In this document: one piece after another, positions 57,586 to 64,000 of the stretch
How the letters are laid out: every line of letters starts with the position of its first letter
How positions within the stretch are numbered: the stretch's first letter is position 1
Notes under the pieces: generated by a model
Database searches by the model: none
What the model saw: the letters and a program-made list of their open reading frames with translations, nothing else
What the model was told of the DNA's origin: nothing
Program-made: the position numbers and the translations under genes
Origin: Aquarana catesbeiana
Taxonomy: Eukaryota; Chordata; Amphibia; Anura; Ranidae
Length of the DNA: 64,000 bases
Assembly (NCBI RefSeq): GCF_042186555.1
Contig: NC_133324.1
Location: forward strand, 223,435,145 to 223,499,144
Reading direction: 5' to 3'

Positions 57586-57760
57586 ATAGGAGGAGCGGTG
57601 GGGAGACTGCACATAGTGGAATTGATTTTTCCATATTACTCCATGCAGCCACTGAATGTCTGCAGGAAGGAGATGGATAGAAGTGATCATTCAGCGGCTG
57701 CACAGAGGAATATGGAAAAATCAATTCCACTATATGCAGTCTCCCCACCGCTCCTCCTAT
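57586..57760. repeat. Fold-back with two 73-bp arms
   Basis: 57586-57658 and 57688-57760 are near-perfect inverses (ATAGGAGGAGCGGTGGGGAG at the outer edge; CATTCAG at the inner edge) around a 29-base loop. Both strands therefore start similar frames (MGRLHIVELIFPYxS). Confidence 0.9.
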
Positions 57761-57929
57761 ATAACTTTTTCTGCATCCCGTGCTCTCCGGCCCCTCCGTG
57801 CACTCCCTGGCTCCGCCCCTCCTGCTCTCCAGCCCACACTTGTCCTCCCTGGCTCCGCCCCCATTTCATCAGCACCCCCTGCTCTCCACTCCAATTCTTT
57901 CTCCCCCCTCTCAAGCTCTCCCCCAGCGC

Positions 57930-58145
57930 TCTCCAGTCCCCACCCCTCCAGTGCTCTCCACCTTTCCCAGCACTCTCCGGCCCCCACCCTCCAGCACTCT
58001 CTGCCTCCACCCCCAGCACTCTCCGGCCTCCACCCTCCAGCACTCTCCGGCCCTCACCCCCAAGCACTCTCCAGGCCCCACCCCCCAGCACTCTCCAGGC
58101 CCCACCCCCCAGCACTCTCCACCCCCAGCACTCTCCAGCTCCTCC
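57930..58145. repeat. Minisatellite, about 24-bp CAGCACTCTCC unit
   Basis: About nine copies of CAGCACTCTCCGGCCCCCAC followed by CCTC, with small length changes. It passes into a pyrimidine tract. Confidence 0.85.
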
Positions 58146-58239
58146 CTGCTCTTTGCCCCCCCCCAGTGCCCTCACAGACTGGGACATGGGGCACAGGAGG
58201 GGCACAGGAGGGGCTGCAGACAGGGACAGGGACAGGGCT

Positions 58240-58857
58240 AGAGATCTCTCTCACCCCCTTTCCCTCACCCCCTCTTTCTCACCTCCCCTCTGCTCTCTTA
58301 CCCCCCCTCTCCCTCTTACCCCCTGTCACCCCCCCTCTCCCTCTTACCTCCTGTCTCTCTTACCCCCTGTCACCTCTCTCTCTCTCACCCCCCTCTCCCT
58401 CCCTCTCTCCCCCCCTCTCCCTCTCCCTCCCTCCCTCTCTCTCTCTCCCCCCTCCTCTTTCACCCCCCCTCCCTCCCTTTCTCCTCCTCTCTCTCTCATC
58501 CCCCCCTCTCTCCCCCCTCCTCTCTCACCCTCCCTCTCTCATCCCTTCCTCTCTCCCCCTCCCCCCCCTCCTCTCTCTCCCCCCTCTCTCTCTCTGTCTC
58601 TCTCCCCCCTCTCTCTCTCTCTCCCCCCCTTTTGCGCACCCTTTCTCTACCCCTCTCTCTCAACCCCCTCTCGCTCACCTTCTCTCTCCCCCCTCTCCCC
58701 TCCCACAATGTCTTGCTCCCCCTCTCTCTCCCCCCCTCTCTCACAATGTCTTGCTCCCCCTCTCTCTCCCTCCCCCCTCTCTCTCTCCCCTATCGCTCAC
58801 AATCTCTTGCCCCCCTTCTCTTGCTCCCTCTTCCTCTCTCTCTCCCCCTGCGCTGTG
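58240..58857. repeat. Polypyrimidine tract, about 600 bp of CT-rich simple sequence
   Basis: Almost only C and T on the plus strand (CCCTCTCTCCC-type words with occasional CAC and AATG). Frames of 401 and 433 codons on the plus strand are Ser/Pro/Leu strings from this composition and not genes. Confidence 0.95.
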
Positions 58858-59487
58858 CTGAGATCCCCCCACTCTACTTCCTCTGTGGATGTGGAATGAC
58901 TCAGTGACATCCCCTCCCCATTCTCCCAAGACACAGGAAATTCTTAGAGGGGTTGTCACCTTGCTGGGCCCCAGATGTTTTATTGGCTGCATATGTCTGA
59001 TGGGTGACTAGGGTGCCCTGGAAGTGCTGATGAACTATGTGCTAGATCTGTCCATCTTTTTTGCAGCCATTTTTATTGCTTGAATTTTTTGGCGCTGTAG
59101 GGGTTAAATGTATCCTAGGGATGTGTTCTAACTGTAGGGGGGGGGATGGGCTAGCTGTGTCACTACACTGATCACTGCTCCCGATGACAGGGAGCAGAAA
59201 TCAGTGACACTGTCACTAGGCAGAAAGGGGAGATGCTTGTTTACCTTAGCATCTCCCCATTCTTCCTCTCCGTGAGACGAACGCGGGTATCCCCGCGACG
59301 ATCGAGTCCGCGGGACCCGCGACCTGACTCACGGAGCTCCCGGCCGGCACGCGCGTGCGCCACCGGAGGCGCGCACGCAATGGCACGGCGGCAATTTCAA
59401 AAGGTCGGGAACCCGTTAAACACCATATATTTAATTTAAAGCATTTTTTTTGGAGTTTATAGCACTACACATTTTTTTTTGTATATT
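58858..59487. repeat. Hairpin-rich GC repeat, class unknown
   Basis: Successive inverted repeats: CTGCTCCC/GGGAGCAG (about 59175-59197), GGGGAGATGCT/AGCATCTCCCC (59227-59258) and CTCCGTGAG with CTCACGGAG enclosing CGCGGG/CCGCG stems (about 59267-59338). CpG-rich near 59280-59380. No gene. Confidence 0.6.
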
Positions 59488-59899
59488 TACTATACAGTAG
59501 TAGTTTTTTTATTCAACCCAGCAGGGCTGAACGAAAAAAAAATCTTACAGGTTCAGGAAGAGCCTCTGTACTAACCATGCGATGTTAGTACAGAGATCTC
59601 CCTTGCTGTGCTATTGTGTTCTGGCAGGGTCACAGCCCCCCTGCCAGAATACTTTGGTCAGTGCTCTTAACCATTGGCCGAGAGCGCTGATAGGGAGCCG
59701 ATCATCAGACCATTTTCGGTCATGCTTCTTCGACAGAAGCCAGCCAAACAGCTCCTTCAGCCTGATGAAGGAGGCGATACTTAGCCACCAAAATGCGTTC
59801 CTGATTGGCTCCTTCGTCACAGGTATCTGGCAGCTTGTCTTCCTCATGTTGGCTTTCCGGCTGCTCGCGCTGACCTATGCACAGATCTCTAGAAGATGA
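59488..59899 (+). repeat. 410-bp dispersed repeat, copy 2, with a 105-codon frame
   Basis: Direct copy of 50158-50567. The frame at 59582-59899 has the same length and about 15 replacements by eye, without stops. Similarity ends exactly at the TGA in both. Confidence 0.75.
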
Positions 59900-60989
59900 G
59901 TAGATATTTTTTTTTTATTGGTGAAACAAGGAACATGGCAAAATGACATGATACATGCAGCAATGAATAAAGTTGTCAATCACATATTACAGACCATATA
60001 TAGAAACAAACATTAGTAGCAACCAGCCAACCACTGTATGGTATGGAACGAATCCTGGATGTAGTAAAGCACTTAAAATTACATTGTAGATGGAGAACTC
60101 AAGATAATGTATTGAGTAGGGGCGTCTGCATGAGAATAAGTGCATCCAAATTAGTCTGACGAGTTTCGCAGCTAATACCACTCTTCAGGGGCAGGTGCAC
60201 GCAAATCTATAAAAAACAAAATATGAGTAGACCAGTATGATCCAATGTTGTACCCCTCAACTGTGAGGATATGTACAAAAAGAAAGGGAGAGGGTTACAC
60301 ATCCCTATGAGTACTTACATCGTAATAGGTCTGGAAAATGGGGGACGAGGAGTCAGAGGCTGTCTGTACCGGGAGCTGTGGAAGGGACCAGCAGAAGAGG
60401 GACCGGGTGCATAAATATGATCCCCAAGAAAACGAGGGATCAAAAAAGGACAAAGATCCAGATAGTGGTGTGAGTGTACTTCATATTTAAAAATATATAT
60501 TGGGTGTACTGTAATAACTCTATATTGTGGGAAGTTGCTAGAGCCCAACACCAAGGTGCAGGTAAACAAGTGAGTGTAAAGGGAAATAGTGTGTGAGGTG
60601 GAAAGAGCAGATCACAGAAAAAAAATTAAAAAAGAAGAAGACCATGAAACAGGTATGAATGACAAAAATAAGAGTGAGCCTCTGTGAGCATGAACAGGAA
60701 AAGAATAACCATGTAATGACCTGTTACTGATGTAGGAAAGTGAATTCCAAGTAGTGTGCAGTGTGCACAAAAAGGTGCTGCCATGAGGACTGGCTAGCAC
60801 AGAGTGAGGATGTTAAATACACTCGGTACACCCCAAGGGACAAGGAGTCAGAGGCTGTTCAAATTTTCTGTACCAGGAGCTGTGGAAGGGACCTGCAGAA
60901 GTGGGTCCGGGTGTATAAACATGATCCCCAAGAAAACGAAGGACAAAGATCCAGATAATGGTGTGAGTGGGCTTCATATCTAAAAAGAC
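59900..60989. other. Non-coding, with a duplicated 150-bp segment
   Basis: A T run near 59910 starts this stretch. The segment 60335-60490 (GAGTCAGAGGCTGT, GGAGCTGTGGAAGGGACC, GATCCCCAAGAAAACGA) recurs at about 60837-60987 in direct orientation, roughly 500 bp apart. The repeat family was not identified and no gene is supported. Confidence 0.55.
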
Positions 60990-60992
60990 TTA

Positions 60993-61429
60993 TGCCGCGT
61001 ACACACGGTTGGACTTTTCGGCTACAAAAGTTCGATGGACGCCGACGGACCAAGTCCGGCGGACAATCCGATCGTGTGTGGGCTTCCCCGGACTTTCAGC
61101 TGACTTTTCCAGCCGCAAATCTGACAGACTTTAGATTTGGAACATGCTTCAAATCTTTACGTCGTAACTCCGCCGGACCCAGAAATCCGCTCATCTGTAT
61201 GCTAGTCCGATGGCCAAAAAACGACGCTAGGGCAGCTATTGGCTACTGGCTATCAACTTCCTTATTTTAGTCTGGTGTGCATCATCACGTACGAATCCAT
61301 CGGAATTTTGTGTGATCGTGTGTAGGCAAGTCCGGTCATTAGAAAGTCTGTTGAAAGTCCGCCAAAAGTCAGTCGAAAGTCTGTCGAAAGTTTGTTGTAG
61401 CTGAAAAGTCCAACTGTGTGTACGCGGCA
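60993..61429. mobile_element. PIF/Harbinger MITE, second subfamily
   Basis: Ends TGCCGCGTACACACGGTTGG and, inward from the right, TGCCGCGTACACACAGTTGG, with TTA on both sides (60990-60992 and 61430-61432). The first 15 bases are identical to the left end of the large Harbinger element at 37670. The interior has AAAGTC-type inverted words and differs from the 434-bp family. Confidence 0.9.
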
Positions 61430-61975
61430 TTAGACTTACCAGTGACGGTATTTCTAAGAGCCTTTCAGGACAACCTTGGAGAGAACGCAGCTCCGCCCAT
61501 TTTCCAGGAAACACATGCAGCCTTTAAATCCCTCCTCTTCCACCATGGCTTCAGTTATTGTGTGGTCTACGACATACTGGAAAACAAAGCACAGAAAACC
61601 ACAAACAACCATGACAGACACTTAAAACCACTTCTAAGATAAAAGGGAGGGGAGTAGCGATTGTCTTGAAAGGCTCTTAGAAATACCGTCACCGGTAAGT
61701 CTAACTAAGTCTTTCTCAAATCGCCTTTCAGGACAACCTTGGAGAGGATAACTGAGAAACTTACCCTAGGATGGGACTACTGCCTGCAGTACCTTCCTGT
61801 CAAAGGCTTGATCTGCGGCGGACAGTAAGTCCAACCTATAATGTTGAATAAATGTCGAGTAGCTGGACCAGGTGGCAGCCTTGCAAATTTGTTTGGGCGT
61901 AGCACCGGCCCTTTCCGCCAAGGAAACTGCCGTTTGATCTCGTAGAATGAGCAGCAATACCAGAGGGGGTATTTC
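61430..61975 (-). mobile_element. 3' end of a DIRS-like element
   Basis: On the minus strand a tyrosine recombinase end is followed by inverted repeats, as in DIRS elements. TTAGACTTACCAGTGACGG (61430 on) and its inverse ending at 61705 form arms of about 43 bp. The words CCTTTCAGGACAACCTTGG also recur at about 61722-61745, outside the palindrome, as expected of an internal complementary region. The 5' portion has been displaced by the gypsy insertion at 61976. Confidence 0.7.
61766..61975 (-). pseudogene. DIRS-type tyrosine recombinase, C-terminal part
   Basis: Would integrate circular DIRS DNA through a tyrosine-linked intermediate. Reading down from 61975: NTPSGIAAHSTR with the conserved His and Arg of the active site, a one-base shift, then LAERAGATPKQICKAATWSS, and FIQHYRLD, which supplies the last His and probably the nucleophilic Tyr. 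The frame ends after QAVVPS. The upstream half with the first catalytic Arg is cut off by the gypsy LTR. Confidence 0.8.
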
Positions 61976-62383
61976 TGTCAGAAACCATGAAATCAGGGAG
62001 ATATAGAAGTACAGTTAAATCACACTTGTTTAACAATAAAAGTAAAAAGAACAAACATAGTCAAAACATAGCCAAAGTTCAGTAATCGTAAACCGTTAGT
62101 CAGCCAAGCCAGAAGTCAGGGATCAGTGTAGTGGAAAAGCAAGCAGGATCTGGAGCCAGAAGGTATGTCTGCAAAGCAAGCCTTGAACAGGATCGCAGGA
62201 GATAGTTTCTGTGATGTGACCAAGGTGAAGGCAGCGCTCCTCTGGACTGGACAGCTTTAGTAGGCAGGACTGACGAGCAGGATATCATCAACATCTGAGT
62301 AATTGTGGAGAGATAGGAGCTGGCAATTAGCCGACACCTGAGCGGCCAGCTCAGAGAAGGAAGGGCTGAGCGCAGTCCTGACA
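61976..62383 (-). repeat. 3' LTR of a Ty3/gypsy element
   Basis: In minus orientation it runs from TGTCAG at 62383 to CTGACA at 61976, about 408 bp. A purine tract lies just before its start (about 62384-62395). It interrupts the DIRS recombinase frame, so it inserted later. Confidence 0.8.
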
Positions 62384-63790
62384 GTACCCCCTCCGCAACG
62401 ACCCCTCCCCCTCGGGGGACCACCAGGCTTGAGGGGAAAACGTCTATGGAAATCACAGAGGAGGACAGGGGCATGAGGATGAGACCCAAGAGCGTTCCTC
62501 CGGACCGTAACCTTTCCAATGCACCAGGTACTGTATGCGCCCGTGGAACCTACAGGAGTCAACAATGGACTGTACTTCATACTCCTCGTGGTTCTCAACG
62601 TGTACAGGGTAAGGACGTGGCACCGAGGTGGTAAAGCAATTGCAGACCAAAGGTTTTAATAAGGAGACATGAAATACATTGCAAAATACGCATATTAGAA
62701 GGAAAGTCTAATGCGTAAGCCATTGGATTAATCCTGCGAAGAATACGTCAAGGCCCAATAAACCAAGGTGCGAACTTCAGCGAGGGAACACGAAGTCGGA
62801 CGTTGCGAGATGACAGCCAGACCCTGTCCCCAACCTGGTAGGAAGGCGCAGGCAGGCGTCTGCAGTCAGCATGGAGTCTGTACCTATCATTAGCATGTCA
62901 CAAAGCCTCCTGGACTTGTGCCCAAGTGGAACGAAGACCACGGAGATGCTCCTCGAATGCAAGAATATTCTGTGGAACAAACGAGTCAGGCAACATGGAA
63001 GGTTGGAAACCATAATTAGCCATAAACTGGGACAATCGGGAAGCAGAATTCAAGGCACTGTTGTGAGCAAACTCTGCCCACGGTAATAGGTTTGACCAGT
63101 TGTTATGATGGTCAAAAATATAGCAATGTAGGAATTGCTCCAAGGACTGAGTGGCTCGTTCTGTGGCCCCATTAGACTGCGGGTGATACATAGAGGAGAA
63201 AGCAAGCTGAATTCCCAACTGTGCACAAAAGGCTCACCAGAACCGGGACACAAACTGACTACCCCTGTCAGAGACAATCACCTTGGGTAGCCCATGCAAG
63301 CGAAAGGTCTCCCGAGCAAAAATGGAAGCCAGTTCCTTAGAAGTGGGCAACTTCTTAAGTGGAATACAATGACACATCTTTGAGAACCGGTCAACCACCA
63401 TAAAAATAACTGTGTTGCCCTGGGAGTTGGGTAACTCCACAATGAAATCCATAGACAGGTGGGTCCAGGGCCTCTCTCCATTGGGTATGGGTTGTAGGAG
63501 GCCCACTGAAAGGTGACGTGGAGTCTTACTCTGAGCACACACAGAACAGGCAGCTACGAAGGCAGTTACATCAGCACGTAGACTAGGCCACCAGAATTGT
63601 TGGGAAATGGCCCAAAAGAATTAATTCTTCCCAGGGTGGCCAGCAGCCTTGGGAGAATGGTAAGTCTGGAGCACGGCAGTACAGAGACTCTCTGGGACAA
63701 AGCAGAGGTCACAAGGTTTCTCAGGAGGAGAAATGGCGTGGGGGTCCCCCTAAAAATCCATACCAGACCCTTATCCGAGCACGCAACTTG
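62384..63790 (-). mobile_element. Ty3/gypsy internal region, pol 3' part
   Basis: Holds the zinc-binding end, integrase core and chromodomain of a gypsy-type (chromovirus-like) pol, directly before the LTR at 61976-62383. The 5' part of the element lies beyond the window or is replaced by other sequence after about 63790. Confidence 0.88.
62560..63750 (-). pseudogene. Gypsy integrase with chromodomain, broken
   Basis: Integrase inserts the element's cDNA and the chromodomain guides it to chromatin. From the high-coordinate side: a zinc-binding segment (LQTYHSPKAAGHPGKN), a stop near 63618, then the core with MDFIVELP (first Asp), VVDRFSKM, VSDRGSQF (second Asp) and GATERATQSLEQF (Glu). Stops follow SRFW, near 63235, and QEAL, near 62896. 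Both look like CGA-to-TGA changes. Further down a shifted frame carries the chromodomain words YEVQSIVDS and YLVHWKGYGPEE near 62520-62600. The three catalytic acids are kept, but the stops exclude activity. Confidence 0.9.
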
Positions 63791-64000
63791 GCAGGCCACA
63801 GGATAAGAGGGGGGGACGAGAGAGTGCCCCCCCCTGAACCGTACCAGGCCACATGCCCTCAACATGGGGAGGATGTCCCCATTTTGATGGGGACAAGTGC
63901 CTCATCCCCACAACCCTTGCCCGGTGGTTGTGGGGGTATGTGGGCGGGAGGCTTATCGGAATCTGGAAGCCCCCTTTAACAAGGGGACCCCCAGATCCCG
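63791..64000. repeat. GC-rich repeat, class unknown
   Basis: Not gypsy coding sequence. It contains CATGCCCTCAACATGGGGA and GATGTCCCCATTTTGATGGG (inverted GGGGACA/TGTCCCC words) and GGGGGCTTATCG...AAGCCCCC near the end. It may continue past the window. Confidence 0.35.

Noticed and set aside
57687..58205. 172-codon minus-strand Gly/Glu-rich frame
   Set aside because: Complement of the CAGCACTCTCC minisatellite, so compositional only.
57598..58899. Plus-strand frames of 401 and 433 codons rich in Ser, Pro and Leu
   Set aside because: Produced by the CT-rich tract and the CAGCACTCTCC minisatellite. Two overlapping frames have the same character.

Overview
The window looks like repeat-rich nuclear DNA of a vertebrate, most likely a frog and perhaps a ranid. 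I infer this from the combination of Tc1, PIF/Harbinger, hAT, Penelope, Tx1-type L1, DIRS, Ty3/gypsy and ERV sequence with long minisatellites. The species was not tested. I recognise no host protein-coding exon, rRNA or tRNA. Nearly every supported feature is a transposable element, a relic of one, or a tandem repeat, and every transposon gene is broken by frameshifts or stops.

Layout. 1-716: 3' end and LTR of a gypsy element. 1004-3828: hAT-like element holding a 1.6 kb minisatellite. 4172-5006: two TTAA-flanked MITEs. 5788-14350: two decayed Tc1 elements, one older Tc1 fragment and a 1.5 kb C-rich minisatellite. 16762-17926: a Harbinger MITE, an L1 scrap and a hAT MITE inside that scrap. 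18788-26035: a 42-bp minisatellite, then a hairpin-rich repeat split by a 4.9 kb ERV with paired LTRs, then a 36-bp minisatellite. 29118-30687: a dispersed repeat split by a solo LTR. 32794-34434: the only end-to-end Tc1.

36940-47927: Harbinger territory. An element of about 7.9 kb (37670 to about 45616) carries a nuclease gene, a Myb/SANT-like gene on the other strand and a MADF-domain gene. Related MITEs lie on both sides and at 60993. 50158-56292: a Penelope-like element (RT plus GIY-YIG) interrupted by a MITE, then an L1 of the Tx1 type. 56293-59899: hairpin-chain repeats, a 73-bp-arm fold-back and a 600-bp polypyrimidine tract. 61430-64000: the 3' end of a DIRS-like element (tyrosine recombinase plus inverted repeats), into which a chromodomain-bearing gypsy element has inserted.

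The genes do not form a host pathway. Their relations are nesting and probable trans-mobilisation: the Harbinger element shares its outermost terminal bases and TWA target preference with four MITEs here. The most unusual object is that three-gene Harbinger element, with a long inverted repeat between two convergent genes and a second MADF remnant on the opposite strand.
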